From: an uncultured delta proteobacterium
GTDB lineage: Bacteria; Desulfobacterota; Desulfovibrionia; Desulfovibrionales; Desulfovibrionaceae
NCBI GenBank assembly: GCA_900079685.1
Contig: LT599018.1
Span: 551,012 to 615,011 of the forward strand
Direction of reading: 5' to 3'
Length of the DNA: 64,000 nt
The translations under genes were made by a program, and so were the position numbers. The notes below the pieces were generated by a model. The model worked only from the letters and a program-made list of their open reading frames with translations, was not told the DNA's origin and searched no databases. How positions within the stretch are numbered: the first letter of the stretch is position 1; each line of letters starts with the position of its first letter. Of the stretch, positions 8,390 through 17,351 are shown one piece after another.

Positions 8390-8414
8390 ATATGAGGATT
8401 GTACCATCTGACAA
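8387..8414 (-). promoter_or_regulatory. Predicted sigma-70 promoter for the acpS operon
   Basis: Read on the minus strand: -35 TTGTCA (8414-8409), 16-bp spacer, -10 TATACT (8392-8387). Transcription would start near 8380 and give a leader of roughly 70 nt carrying the 22-bp palindrome. Its -10 overlaps the ugd -10 by three bases. Confidence 0.55.
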
Positions 8415-8441
8415 CCATGCGCTATCGAGGAATGTGGATTT

Positions 8442-9767
8442 ATGAATCTTTGCATTGTTGGAACCGGATATGTGGGGCTGGTCAGCGCGGCGTGTTTCGC
8501 GGAAATGGGTAACACGGTCACGTGCGTCGACGTCAATCCGGCGGTCGTGGAACGGTTGCGGGCCGGTTCCGTGCATATTTTCGAACCGGGACTTGAAGAC
8601 CTTGTGCGGCGCAATACCGAAGGCCAGAGACTGCGCTTCACGACGTCGCTGGAAGAAGGCCTCGAGCGGGCGGAAATAGTGTTTATTTGCGTGGGAACGC
8701 CTTCGGGTGAAGACGGCTCCTGCGATCTTTCCTATGTTGACGCCGTCGCGCAATCCGTCGGCCGGGCCATGACAAAGCCGCTCATCGTGGTGGATAAATC
8801 AACGGTTCCGGTGGGAACGGCGGACAGGGTTCAGGGTATCATTGCGAAAGAACTTGAAAAACGGGGCGTTTCCATCATTTTCCATGTTGTTTCCAACCCC
8901 GAATTTTTGAAGGAAGGCGATGCGGTCAACGACTTCATGAAGCCGGACCGCGTGGTTATCGGCACGGAGAGCGCGGCCGCGGCCGGCGCCATGCGGGCCC
9001 TGTACGCCCCGTTCGCCCGCAGCCGGGAAAAGGTCATGGTCATGGGCACGCGGAGTGCGGAAATGACCAAGTACGCCGCCAACTGCATGCTGGCCACCAA
9101 GATATCCTTTATCAACGAAATCGCGGCGATCTGCGAGCATGTGGGCGCGGATGTGCGCGACGTGCGCACGGGCATCGGGGCGGACCACAGGATCGGGTAC
9201 CACTTCATCTATCCCGGGCTCGGGTATGGCGGTTCGTGCTTCCCCAAGGACGTGAAAGCCCTTATCCATACGGCCAAAGAATCCGGGGTGGTTCCGGAGC
9301 TTCTCGAGTCCGTCGAGGCTGTGAACGCCCGCCAGAAAGTGGGCATGGCGCACCGCATTGCCGCGTACTTTGCCGACAAGGGCGGCGTGAAAGGGAAAAA
9401 TCTCGCCATGTGGGGGCTTGCGTTCAAGGCCAACACCGACGACATGCGCGAGGCCGCTTCCCTCAGCATCATCCGCGAGCTCACCGCCCAGGGGATGCGG
9501 GTTACGGCATACGATCCGGTCGCCATGGGGAACGCAAAAAAAATTTTGGAAGGCAACGCGTTGGTGTCGTTTGCCTCTTCCCAGAACAGCGCTCTTGAAA
9601 ACGCGGACGCGCTCCTTGTCGTGACGGAATGGAACCAGTTCCGCACGCCCGATTTCGCCGGGATCAAAGCGGCGCTTTCCAACCCGGTGATTTTCGACGG
9701 CCGGAACTTGTATTCACCTGCGTATCTCAAGGAAATCGGCTTAACGTATATCTGTGTGGGACGGTAG
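8442..9767 (+). CDS. ugd: UDP-glucose 6-dehydrogenase
   Basis: Ugd oxidises UDP-glucose to UDP-glucuronate, a precursor for envelope polysaccharides. The 441-aa product has the N-terminal NAD-binding motif GTGYVG (residues 7-12), the conserved [11 protein letters not shown] and [14 protein letters not shown] segments, the catalytic Cys266 in [10 protein letters not shown], and the C-terminal [15 protein letters not shown] domain. Length and motifs are normal. It is transcribed away from acpS from an overlapping promoter pair. A palindromic repeat element begins three bases after its stop codon, so the transcript probably ends in or near that element. Confidence 0.96.
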   Translation: MNLCIVGTGYVGLVSAACFAEMGNTVTCVDVNPAVVERLRAGSVHIFEPGLEDLVRRNTEGQRLRFTTSLEEGLERAEIVFICVGTPSGEDGSCDLSYVDAVAQSVGRAMTKPLIVVDKSTVPVGTADRVQGIIAKELEKRGVSIIFHVVSNPEFLKEGDAVNDFMKPDRVVIGTESAAAAGAMRALYAPFARSREKVMVMGTRSAEMTKYAANCMLATKISFINEIAAICEHVGADVRDVRTGIGADHRIGYHFIYPGLGYGGSCFPKDVKALIHTAKESGVVPELLESVEAVNARQKVGMAHRIAAYFADKGGVKGKNLAMWGLAFKANTDDMREAASLSIIRELTAQGMRVTAYDPVAMGNAKKILEGNALVSFASSQNSALENADALLVVTEWNQFRTPDFAGIKAALSNPVIFDGRNLYSPAYLKEIGLTYICVGR

Positions 9768-9770
9768 TAT

Positions 9771-9894
9771 CCAGCGGCTCATTTTGTCCTGATACTGCGT
9801 CAGGCTCACTCCGTGCGAAGCTCGTGTATGTCTATATACACTTCGCTCCGCCCGGATTTCGCCTTCCTTGTCTAAGGCCAAACTGAGCCGCTAG
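9771..9894 (+). repeat. Palindromic MITE-like element, copy A
   Basis: About 124 bp, starting three bases after the ugd stop. The left end AGCGGCTCATTTTG and right end CAAACTGAGCCGCT are inverted repeats. Subterminal blocks TGATACTGCGTCAG (left) and CTTCCTTGTCT (right) are shared with copies B and C. The core is near-identical to copy B read in reverse and is itself an imperfect palindrome (GTGTAT / ATACAC at its centre). No open frame is present. The outermost bases are degraded and no flanking direct repeat is visible. Confidence 0.75.
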
Positions 9895-9936
9895 TGTTTG
9901 TATCAGGGGCTTGCCCAATTTAAGAAAAGCTGTCAC

Positions 9937-9963
9937 TAAAGAAAAATAAAATCGTGCCGATTC
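9937..9963 (+). promoter_or_regulatory. Predicted sigma-28 (FliA) promoter for cheW
   Basis: TAAA (9937-9940), exactly 15 bp, then GCCGATTC (9956-9963). This matches the FliA consensus TAAA-N15-GCCGATAA except for the last two bases. It lies about 130 nt upstream of cheW, in the gap after repeat copy A, and fits a chemotaxis gene outside any flagellar cluster. Confidence 0.65.
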
Positions 9964-10094
9964 TTTGAACGTATACGGGAATATCCTGTAAGACGGATCA
10001 CGGCCGGCGGCGTATTTGTACCGTTTTGCACGTTATTGGCCATGGCAGATGCCGCCGGTATGACATTGTTTTCCTGCTCGCAGGGGGAGAATGG

Positions 10095-10568
10095 ATGGAA
10101 CAATCACAAAGAAAAGATGATGAACTGTTGCAACTGGTGACGTTCAGCATCGGCGAAGAAGAGTTCGGGGTGGATATCCTGAAGGTACAGGAAATCATCC
10201 GCACCATGGAAATAACCAAAGTTCCCCGAGCCCAGGATTTTGTCGAGGGCGTCATCAACCTGCGGGGCAAGGTCATACCCATTATCGACCTGCGCCGCCG
10301 GTTCGGCTTTGCATCCAAGCCGCATGACAAGCACACCAGAATCATTGTTATTGAAATTAATAACATGATCGTCGGCTTTGTCGTGGACTCCGTGTCCGAG
10401 GTGCTCCGGATTCCGGCCGCCACGGTCGAGCCGCCGCCACCGGTTGTGGCGGGCGTCGAGTCCGAGTATATCAGCGGCGTCGGCAAGCTGGAAGACCGCC
10501 TGCTCATCCTGCTCGACCTGGACAAGCTGTTGTCCGGCGAAGACATGGAAGCTTTGTCACAGGTGTAA
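10095..10568 (+). CDS. cheW: Chemotaxis coupling protein CheW
   Basis: CheW links methyl-accepting receptors to the kinase CheA in the chemosensory array. The 157-aa product is a single CheW domain: LLQLVTFSIGEEEFGVDILKVQEIIR, VPRAQDFVEGVINLRGKVIPIIDLRRRFG, IVVDS-type VGFVVDSVSEVLRIP, and a C-terminal GVGKLEDRLLILLDLDKLL. The start ATG follows GGGGGAG with a 5-nt spacer. It is monocistronic: a FliA-type promoter lies upstream and a strong terminator follows. No other chemotaxis or flagellar gene is in the window, so its partner CheA is unknown. Confidence 0.95.
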   Translation: MEQSQRKDDELLQLVTFSIGEEEFGVDILKVQEIIRTMEITKVPRAQDFVEGVINLRGKVIPIIDLRRRFGFASKPHDKHTRIIVIEINNMIVGFVVDSVSEVLRIPAATVEPPPPVVAGVESEYISGVGKLEDRLLILLDLDKLLSGEDMEALSQV

Positions 10569-10590
10569 TACGGGGTTTGTCATCAGTCTG

Positions 10591-10626
10591 AAAGGCCGTT
10601 CCTCCCGGAACGGCCTTTCCTTTTTT
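10591..10626 (+). terminator. Rho-independent terminator after cheW
   Basis: Perfect 12-bp stem AAAGGCCGTTCC / GGAACGGCCTTT with a TCCC loop, followed by CCTTTTTT. Confidence 0.92.
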
Positions 10627-10704
10627 AGCACTGGACGCTGACGCTTCCGGAAGTATATAGATGTCACCACGATAGTGCCGTAGCGGCAATCTTTGGAGTA
10701 TTTT

Positions 10705-13700
10705 GTGGCGTTTGACGCGATAATCGGCAGCCTTTTGGGCGGAACGAAACAGGCGGCGCACATCAGCAGGTCCGGTCCGGCGACCAGAGCCAGGTTGGCG
10801 GCGCGGCTTTTGTCGCGCGGCCGCAACGTGGTTCTTGTCACGCGGGACGCCAAGGAACTGAACACCTGCCGCGCCCTTATCCGCCTGTTCCTGGCCGAAC
10901 ACTCGGCAACGGAGGCGGCTCAGGGCCAGGCCGTCTGGAACGACCCCATCCTTGTTCTGCCCCCGTTCAGCCCCGGACAGAAAAGCCCCGTCTACTGGGC
11001 GGACCGTATGGCCGCCCTCTATACCCTGAGCCAAAAAAAGGGCCCGGTCCCGATTCTTGTCCCCGTCGACGGGTTGCTCCCGCTGCTCCCGCCGACCGAT
11101 TTTTTCACCAACCATGAACTGCGCCTGACAAAGGGCGTTGACATGGACCCGGAACTCGTTCTGGAGCAGCTTGTCGGCTGGGGGTACACGCGGGTGCCCA
11201 TGGTTTCCTCCCCCGGGGAGATCGCCATGCGCGGGGATATTCTGGATATCGCCTGTCCCGGGTACCCCAAGCCGGTGCGCCTTGAATTTTTCGGCGACAC
11301 GCTGGACGATATCCGTATCTTTGACGGTGCGACGCAACGGTCCGTCACGGACATCCCCGAAGTGACCCTTATCCCGGTGTCGCCGTTCCTGCTGGACGGC
11401 AACGGCACGTCCGTGTCCGACCCGTACTGGAAGACCCTGCTTAAAGACGGCACCATTGATGACGAGGATATCCGCATCCTCCGCCGGGTTGCCGGGAGCG
11501 GCGGGAAAGATCTCCTGCCGGGCATGGCTTTCCCCGACGCGAGCCGTCTCGGCGACTGGCTGCCGAAAGACGCCATATTTTTGCTGCCGGACGCGCAAAA
11601 CCTCGCGCAGGCCGTGAAGGAAATTGCCGCGACCTGGGAAATGCACCTGGACGAAGACCGGGAAAGAACGGGCCTTAACCAGCCCCGCCAGCGCGTGCTG
11701 CACAAGACGGCGGACGTCCTCGCCTCGTTCGAGAACCGCGACCGGGCGTATTGCGACGACCTCATCGTGGCGGGCGCCGCCGCAAGTGAGGACTTGCCGG
11801 AACGCGCCATCCATTCGTTCCAGGAACTTTTTCCCGCGGCCACCGACGTGGAGCGCCCCTGGCAACGGCTTGTGGCCGCCATGCGCGAGTGGGCATCCCC
11901 CCGCAAAGAGGGCGAGTATGGCAGCGTGCTGCTTGCGTTTGCCACCGAGCGGGGCAGGGCGAAATTTCTGGCCCTCGCGGAGCAGGACGGCATCCGGCCG
12001 CAGTTGCGGTACACGCCTGACGAGAAAGGCCTTTTTGCCCTTGTTTCCCCGTTTCGCGGGGGGGCGCACCTTGTCTGGGACAAAACGCTCATCCTGGGCG
12101 AGGACGTTTTGCAGCCCCGTTCCGACCGGGGAACGCACCGCAGCGGCGGCGAAGCGTTCCGGGGGCTTGAGCGGTACGACGACCTTAAGGACGGGGATCT
12201 TCTCGTCCATCGCGACTACGGCCTCGGGCGTTTTGCCGGCTTGCACCACATGGACCTCGGCGGCGTTTCCAACGACTACATGCTCCTCATCTACGCCGGG
12301 GACGACAAGTTGTATCTGCCGGTTGACCGCATGGCGCTCGTCCAGCGGTACAAGGCCCCGGATGGAACCGTTGCCGCGCCGGACAAGCTCGGCGGCTCTC
12401 AATGGTTCTCCAGCAAGGAAAAAGCCCGGAAGGCCATTGAGAAAATCGCGGGCGACCTGGTGGAGATGTACGCGTACCGCAAGGTCGCCAAAGGCTTTAC
12501 GTATCACCCCGTCAGCGAGATGTACCGCGAGTTCGAGGCGTCTTTCGGGTTTGAGGAAACGCCGGATCAGGCCAGAGCCATCCAGGACGTCCTGAATGAC
12601 ATGGAAAAGCCCGAACCCATGGACAGGCTCGTCTGCGGCGACGTGGGGTTCGGCAAAACGGAAGTCGCCATGCGGGCGAGCTTCAGGGCCGCCCTTGAAG
12701 GCAGACAGGTTGCCCTGCTGTGCCCGACGACCATCCTTGCCGAGCAGCATTTCCAGACCTTCAAGGCCCGGCTGGCCAATTTTCCCGTGAACGTGGCGAT
12801 GCTCTCCCGTTTCGTGTCCCCGGCGAAGCAGAAGGAAATCCTGGCTTCGGCGGCAAAGGGGCAGGTGGATATTCTCATCGGCACGCACAGGCTGCTTTCC
12901 AAAGATGTTGCCTTGCCGAACCTCGGGCTGCTGGTGCTGGATGAAGAGCAGCGGTTCGGCGTCCGGCATAAGGAACGGTTGAAACAGATGCGGAAAAACG
13001 TGGACGTCCTGACGCTCACGGCCACCCCCATTCCGCGCACGTTGCAGCTTTCTCTTTCCGGCATCCGGGAGCTGTCCGTCATCGAAACGCCGCCGCCGGA
13101 CAGAAAGCCGGTCACCACGGCGATCATCAACCGGCAGGATGAAACACTTAAAGTGATACTTGAAAGAGAGATCGCCCGAAAAGGGCAGGTCTTCTGGGTA
13201 TACAACCGGGTGCAGGGGCTTGAACGGGTCGCGGAATATGTGCAAAAGCTCGTCCCCGGCGCGCGGGTGGGCATGGCGCACGGGCAGATGTCCGAGCGCG
13301 CGCTTGAAGACGCCATGCATAAATTCTGGCACGCGGAACTGGATGTGCTGGTCTGCACGGCCATTGTGGAATCCGGGCTTGATTTCCCCCGCGCCAACAC
13401 CCTTATTGTGGACCAGGCCCAGCTTTTCGGGCTGGGGCAGTTGTACCAGCTGCGGGGCCGCGTGGGGCGTTCGGACGTGCAGGCGTTCTCCGTTTTCGTG
13501 GTCAACGATGTGGACAAACTGGCCGAACTTGCCCGGCAGCGCTTGCGCATCATCCTGGATCTCGATTATCTTGGGGCCGGGTTCCAGGTCGCCATGGAGG
13601 ACTTGCGGCTTAGGGGAACAGGCAATATCCTGGGCGAATCGCAATCCGGGCACATGACCCGCCTCGGGCTGGACCTGTTCCTTGAAATGCTTGAGGAAGC

Positions 13701-14184
13701 CGTGGCCAAACTCAAGGGCGGCCCGATAGAGGAAGAGATAACCACCGAGATAACCCTGGGCATTGCCGCGCATATTCCCGATGACTACATCGAGGACCCC
13801 AAAACGCGGCTGCAATATTATAAATCCTTGTCCTCGGCAGTGGACGGGGTAGCCCAACAGGATATAGAATTGGAAATGCGCGACCGCTTCGGCCCCTGGC
13901 CGGAACCCGTGGCCAACTTCCTCGCGGTGCTGGTCTTTAAACGCTTCCTCGGCGGCCTGGGCGCCCTGAAGGCGGATTTGCATCCGGACCGCGTGCGCTT
14001 GGTGTTCGCGGAAAAATCGTCGGCGCTCGACCCGGAAAAGCTTATCAAATGGGTCACCGCGTCGCCGAAAAAGGCGCGCTTCCTGCCCCCGGCGGGGCTC
14101 GAAGTCGTTTTGCCGGAAGGCGCGGTCAGCGAGCGGTTTTCCTTTGTCCAGACAGAACTTTCCTCCCTGCGCAAGGCGGGGTAA
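10705..14184 (+). CDS. mfd: Transcription-repair coupling factor Mfd
   Basis: Mfd removes RNA polymerase stalled at DNA damage and recruits UvrA. The chain is about 1159 aa. It has the N-terminal UvrB-like region, the RNA-polymerase-interacting domain (around DDLKDGDLLVHRDYGLGRFAGL), then the RecG-like translocase with Walker A GDVGFGKT at 645-652, DEEQRFG near 745, and TATPIPRTL. The TRG/helicase end is ARANTLIVDQAQLFGLGQLYQLRGRVGRS-like, followed by the C-terminal TRCF domain. I take the GTG at 10705 as start because GGAG lies 6-7 nt upstream; a TTG four codons earlier is in frame. uvrB, its partner pathway, is at 34.8 kb. The next gene follows 16 bp downstream. Confidence 0.96.
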   Translation: MAFDAIIGSLLGGTKQAAHISRSGPATRARLAARLLSRGRNVVLVTRDAKELNTCRALIRLFLAEHSATEAAQGQAVWNDPILVLPPFSPGQKSPVYWADRMAALYTLSQKKGPVPILVPVDGLLPLLPPTDFFTNHELRLTKGVDMDPELVLEQLVGWGYTRVPMVSSPGEIAMRGDILDIACPGYPKPVRLEFFGDTLDDIRIFDGATQRSVTDIPEVTLIPVSPFLLDGNGTSVSDPYWKTLLKDGTIDDEDIRILRRVAGSGGKDLLPGMAFPDASRLGDWLPKDAIFLLPDAQNLAQAVKEIAATWEMHLDEDRERTGLNQPRQRVLHKTADVLASFENRDRAYCDDLIVAGAAASEDLPERAIHSFQELFPAATDVERPWQRLVAAMREWASPRKEGEYGSVLLAFATERGRAKFLALAEQDGIRPQLRYTPDEKGLFALVSPFRGGAHLVWDKTLILGEDVLQPRSDRGTHRSGGEAFRGLERYDDLKDGDLLVHRDYGLGRFAGLHHMDLGGVSNDYMLLIYAGDDKLYLPVDRMALVQRYKAPDGTVAAPDKLGGSQWFSSKEKARKAIEKIAGDLVEMYAYRKVAKGFTYHPVSEMYREFEASFGFEETPDQARAIQDVLNDMEKPEPMDRLVCGDVGFGKTEVAMRASFRAALEGRQVALLCPTTILAEQHFQTFKARLANFPVNVAMLSRFVSPAKQKEILASAAKGQVDILIGTHRLLSKDVALPNLGLLVLDEEQRFGVRHKERLKQMRKNVDVLTLTATPIPRTLQLSLSGIRELSVIETPPPDRKPVTTAIINRQDETLKVILEREIARKGQVFWVYNRVQGLERVAEYVQKLVPGARVGMAHGQMSERALEDAMHKFWHAELDVLVCTAIVESGLDFPRANTLIVDQAQLFGLGQLYQLRGRVGRSDVQAFSVFVVNDVDKLAELARQRLRIILDLDYLGAGFQVAMEDLRLRGTGNILGESQSGHMTRLGLDLFLEMLEEAVAKLKGGPIEEEITTEITLGIAAHIPDDYIEDPKTRLQYYKSLSSAVDGVAQQDIELEMRDRFGPWPEPVANFLAVLVFKRFLGGLGALKADLHPDRVRLVFAEKSSALDPEKLIKWVTASPKKARFLPPAGLEVVLPEGAVSERFSFVQTELSSLRKAG

Positions 14185-14200
14185 TGAGGGCTGCGCGGTA

Positions 14201-15211
14201 ATGAGTGTTGTGAGGCAACTGTCCCGTTTTTCTTTTTCGCCGTTTTTCGTGCTGACGGCGTGCTTGTTCGCGCTGGCTCTTGCGGGCTGCACGGACAATA
14301 TCTGGCGCGGGCAGGTTGCGACGGTCAACGGCAGGCCGATTACGCTGGACCAGGTCGCGGCGCTGCGCAACAGCACGCATTTTGACTGGACCTCCCCGTC
14401 GATGGCCGAAATGGACGTGATGCGCAAGCAGTACGGGGACGCCCTGACCAACCTCGTCGCCGTGGAGCTCGTCAAGCAGCACCTTGATAAAAAGAAGCTC
14501 GCCGTCAGCCGGGAAGAGCTTCTGGCCGAAGAAAACCACATCCGCTCGGACTACCCGCCGGGAACGTTTGAAGAGGTTCTGGTCAATGAGGCCATCGACC
14601 TTGATACCTGGCGGTTTCTGCTGCACAACCATCTTTCCGTGTTGCGGTTTCTGGATAAGGTCCTCCGGCCGGATATCGTGATTACGCCGGAAGAGGTCGA
14701 CGCGTATCTGAAAGCGCATCCCAAGGAATTCGTAAGACCCCCCTGGGCGTATTTTTTCCTTGTTTCCGGCATCAAGAAGGAGGATGTCACGGCATGCGCC
14801 AAAGATCTGGACGCGGACGGCGACCCGGTCGTGGTGCAGGAACGGCATCCGGATGCTACCATCCGCACGGTCCGGCTGGACACCAACAGACTTGACCCGG
14901 TGCTGGGCCAGGTCGTGGCGCGGCTGCGTCCCGGTGACCTTTCCCCGCTGTTTGCAATGGGCGGCGAGTTTCACCAGGTGCTGCTCCTTGAAACGCTGCC
15001 CGAGCGGCAGGCGGAACCGGACGAGGCGTACCTGCAAATCGAGGAAACGCTTGTGGCGCAAAAAGTGCAAGAGGCATATAACAAGTGGGTCCAGGGCCGG
15101 ATGCAGAAAGCGACCATCAAGATATCCGAGCAACTCCTCCCGCGTCTGCGCGGCACCGTGGAACCCCAGGACGCGGCGGTGCCCGGTCCCGCTCCGAACG
15201 ACCCTTCATGA
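14201..15211 (+). CDS. SurA-N/PpiC-type periplasmic chaperone lipoprotein
   Basis: The 336-aa product begins with a lipoprotein signal: a hydrophobic stretch ending in the lipobox LALAGC, so it should be anchored by a lipidated Cys. After it comes VATVNGRPITLDQVAALR, the usual opening of SurA_N domains, and a helical region. A divergent parvulin-like PPIase region follows (VITPEEVDAYLKAHPKEFVRPPWAYFFLVSGI onward). It probably helps fold or deliver outer-membrane proteins. The ATG at 14201 is chosen because it directly precedes the signal peptide; the frame extends upstream into the end of mfd. It is followed by a second SurA-like gene, and such tandem pairs next to mfd occur in Desulfovibrio-type genomes. 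Confidence 0.82.
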   Translation: MSVVRQLSRFSFSPFFVLTACLFALALAGCTDNIWRGQVATVNGRPITLDQVAALRNSTHFDWTSPSMAEMDVMRKQYGDALTNLVAVELVKQHLDKKKLAVSREELLAEENHIRSDYPPGTFEEVLVNEAIDLDTWRFLLHNHLSVLRFLDKVLRPDIVITPEEVDAYLKAHPKEFVRPPWAYFFLVSGIKKEDVTACAKDLDADGDPVVVQERHPDATIRTVRLDTNRLDPVLGQVVARLRPGDLSPLFAMGGEFHQVLLLETLPERQAEPDEAYLQIEETLVAQKVQEAYNKWVQGRMQKATIKISEQLLPRLRGTVEPQDAAVPGPAPNDPS

Positions 15212-15345
15212 ACGCCCGCTTTGTGAATGGCGCGCTATATGCGTCCAGCAGCCTGCTCCCGGACGGGAATGCAGCCTTGCAAGATGCCTGAAAACAGAGT
15301 ACAAAAGCAGCCCTATATGCCAGAGCCGGTTTCCGGCGCAGATGA

Positions 15346-15364
15346 TGCCGTTCGACGAACGGCA
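15346..15364 (+). promoter_or_regulatory. Perfect 8-bp inverted repeat directly upstream of the SurA Shine-Dalgarno
   Basis: TGCCGTTC-GAC-GAACGGCA abuts the AAGGAG used by the TTG-start surA gene. A second small hairpin, GCCGG-TTT-CCGGC, lies just upstream. In RNA the stem would sit immediately 5' of the ribosome-binding site and could modulate initiation. It has no U-tract, so it is not a terminator. Confidence 0.45.
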
Positions 15365-15375
15365 AGGAGAGCCTC

Positions 15376-16332
15376 TTGAAAACAATCCGTTGTTGCGTTG
15401 CAGCGCTGGTCTTTCTGGCGATGCCGTGTATTGCTTTTGCCGCGTCGAATGAGCTTCCCCAGCCGGTCGTTTTGAATAAAATCGCCGCCGTCGTTAACGG
15501 CGAGATCATTACCCTGCACGATTTGCGGCGCCATGCCGCCGCCGAATTCGTCCGCGCCGGAATAAACGCGTCCGATCCCGCGAACCGCGCCCAGATTGAC
15601 AGAATCATGAGCCGGGTGCTCTCCGTGATGATAGAGGACATCCTCCTCAGGCAGGAAGCGGAACGGCTGCAAATCAAGGCTTCCGACTCCGACGTCGACA
15701 ACGAGGTCCGCAAGCTCGCGCAACGCAACCAGATGAACATGAAGGATTTTGAAGCGCGGGTCGTTGCCCAGGGCGGCACCATGGAAATGCTCCGGGAACG
15801 GGTGCGGAACACCATTTTGAGCCAGAGAATCGTCAATATCCAGATCGCCCGTAAAACCGTCGTGACCGCGGAAGAGGTCAAAAAGTATTTTGACGCGCAC
15901 CAGAATGAATTCGCGGCGGAACGGTCCGTTGACGTTTCCCTGATCGTGTTCGCCCCTTCGGCGGACCCCCTTGACGTGTACAAAAAAATCACGGCCAAAA
16001 CCCTTTCCTTTGAGGATGCCGCCAAGAAGTTTTCCGAAGGGCCGTCTCCGGAAAACGGCGGGCGCCTCGGCATGATAAAATGGGATGATCTGGCCGCGCC
16101 CTTCAAAGCGCAAGTGGTGCAGCTGAAAGACGGCGAAATCAGCGAGGTGTTCCACGCCAACACGCGCGACTGTCTGATTAAGCTCAACGGTTCCACCAGC
16201 GGGCGCACCATGACCCTGGAAGAGGCGACTCCCGAGATCGAGCGGATCTTGCGTGAACCGCGCCTCCAGGAACGGTTCACGGAATATACCGACCAGTTGC
16301 GGAGCAGGGCGGTTATTGATATCCGGTTGTAA
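15376..16332 (+). CDS. surA: SurA-like periplasmic peptidyl-prolyl isomerase
   Basis: SurA-type chaperones guide unfolded outer-membrane proteins through the periplasm. The 318-aa product has a Sec signal peptide ending CIAFAAS, then the SurA N-domain (LNKIAAVVNGEIITLHDLRRHAA). One parvulin domain covers about residues 170-275 (VTAEEVKKYFDAHQNEFAAERSVDVSLIVF, FEDAAKKFSEGPSPENGGRLGMI). E. coli SurA has two parvulin domains, so this is the shorter single-domain form. The start is TTG, supported by AAGGAG six nt upstream and an immediate signal peptide. It follows the lipoprotein homologue by 164 bp with a small inverted repeat before the Shine-Dalgarno. Confidence 0.87.
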   Translation: MKTIRCCVAALVFLAMPCIAFAASNELPQPVVLNKIAAVVNGEIITLHDLRRHAAAEFVRAGINASDPANRAQIDRIMSRVLSVMIEDILLRQEAERLQIKASDSDVDNEVRKLAQRNQMNMKDFEARVVAQGGTMEMLRERVRNTILSQRIVNIQIARKTVVTAEEVKKYFDAHQNEFAAERSVDVSLIVFAPSADPLDVYKKITAKTLSFEDAAKKFSEGPSPENGGRLGMIKWDDLAAPFKAQVVQLKDGEISEVFHANTRDCLIKLNGSTSGRTMTLEEATPEIERILREPRLQERFTEYTDQLRSRAVIDIRL

Positions 16333-16365
16333 GTACTATCAGGGGGTCGCCGATACGGAGGGATC

Positions 16366-17340
16366 ATGACACCACAGGAGTTCGGAGAGCTCATCCGCGC
16401 GCACCGCGAGGCAAAAGGGCTGGGCATCGAGGAGTTGGCCTCGCGCTTCAAGCTTTCGGTCAGCACGGTTCGCGGGATTGAAGAAGGGTCTCTTGACCGC
16501 ATGCCGCACGCCGTTTACGCGAAAGGGTTTGTCCGCGCGTATGCCCAGGCGGTCGGCGTTTCGCCGGAGGATTTGCAGAACGGCCTCAGCACGCTTTTCC
16601 CCGAAGAGATGTTCGCGGACGTGCCGACCGTTCCCGGGCCCGTCAGCGGCAAAGCGCCCAGTCCGGGGAATCGCGGCCGGGCCGCTTCCATTTTTCTTTC
16701 ATTGCTCGTTCTTGTCCTGGTCGGCGCGGCCGGATGGTACGCGTTTTCGCATTTTGACGCCCTGAAAGGGTTGGTCACGCATTCTTTCTCCGCAGCCTCC
16801 CCGGAAAGCGATTCTCCCCGCCCGGGCAGCGGGAACGCCTCCGCGACCACGCAATCCGGAGCCGTGTCCCCTTCGGCGGGTTCCGTATCCGCCCATCCGG
16901 CATCCGCGGCCTCCGGTCCCGCTGTTGCCGCGCGGACCGTCCCGGCTCCGGAACCGCAGAGCCCAATGTCTCCCCCAACGTCTCCCCGGACGCAAGAGCA
17001 GCCCAGGGACACCCTTGCGCAGCAACCCGTTGCCGTGCAAGACTCCCCCAGAGACGCGCAGCCGGTTCCGCCCGCCGCGTCCCCTGCAACGGAAGCTCCC
17101 CTTGCGGGCGGGAAGCAGATAGCCCTTGACGCGACCGAAGAATGCTGGGTTCAGGCTTCGGTCGACGGCAGCCCCTCGCGCACGTTCACGGTGTATCCGG
17201 GGGAAACCTCGATTTTGCCTTACAAGACCAAGCTGGTCCTGGTCCTCGGCAACGCGGGCGGCGTGGTCATCACGCACAACGGCAAGCCCTATGCCCACAA
17301 CAGCAAGCGTAATGAGAAGAAGACCCTCACGTTTCAATAA
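16366..17340 (+). CDS. RodZ-like protein (HTH, single membrane helix, DUF4115)
   Basis: RodZ couples the MreB cytoskeleton to the cell-wall elongation machinery. The 324-aa product has the RodZ architecture: an N-terminal HTH_25 domain (residues 4-75, LIRAHREAKGLGIEELASRFKLS and AVYAKGFVRAYAQ), one membrane helix at about 106-127, a long Pro/Ser/Ala-rich periplasmic linker, and a C-terminal DUF4115 domain from about 245 (ATEECWVQASVDGSPSRTFTVYPGET). It lies 34 bp after surA and 12 bp before recO, so these genes probably share a transcript. Whether it acts in cell shape here is inferred from architecture only. Confidence 0.85.
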   Translation: MTPQEFGELIRAHREAKGLGIEELASRFKLSVSTVRGIEEGSLDRMPHAVYAKGFVRAYAQAVGVSPEDLQNGLSTLFPEEMFADVPTVPGPVSGKAPSPGNRGRAASIFLSLLVLVLVGAAGWYAFSHFDALKGLVTHSFSAASPESDSPRPGSGNASATTQSGAVSPSAGSVSAHPASAASGPAVAARTVPAPEPQSPMSPPTSPRTQEQPRDTLAQQPVAVQDSPRDAQPVPPAASPATEAPLAGGKQIALDATEECWVQASVDGSPSRTFTVYPGETSILPYKTKLVLVLGNAGGVVITHNGKPYAHNSKRNEKKTLTFQ

Positions 17341-17351
17341 ACCGGTACCCC

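Noticed and set aside
9768-10094. Repeat copy A considered as a terminator or attenuator of ugd only
   Set aside because: Its near-identical inverted copy at 21.7 kb and matching ends at 32.9 kb show a dispersed family rather than a gene-specific terminator, although it may also act as one.
10504-14541. A 1345-codon open frame on the minus strand opposite mfd
   Set aside because: It is the antisense shadow of a GC-rich gene: its composition is rich in Arg, Gly, His and Pro without any domain, whereas mfd on the plus strand has every expected motif.
15117-16502. 461-codon minus-strand frame opposite surA
   Set aside because: Ser/Arg-rich, no domain, and it spans the end of one real gene, a gap and a second real gene.
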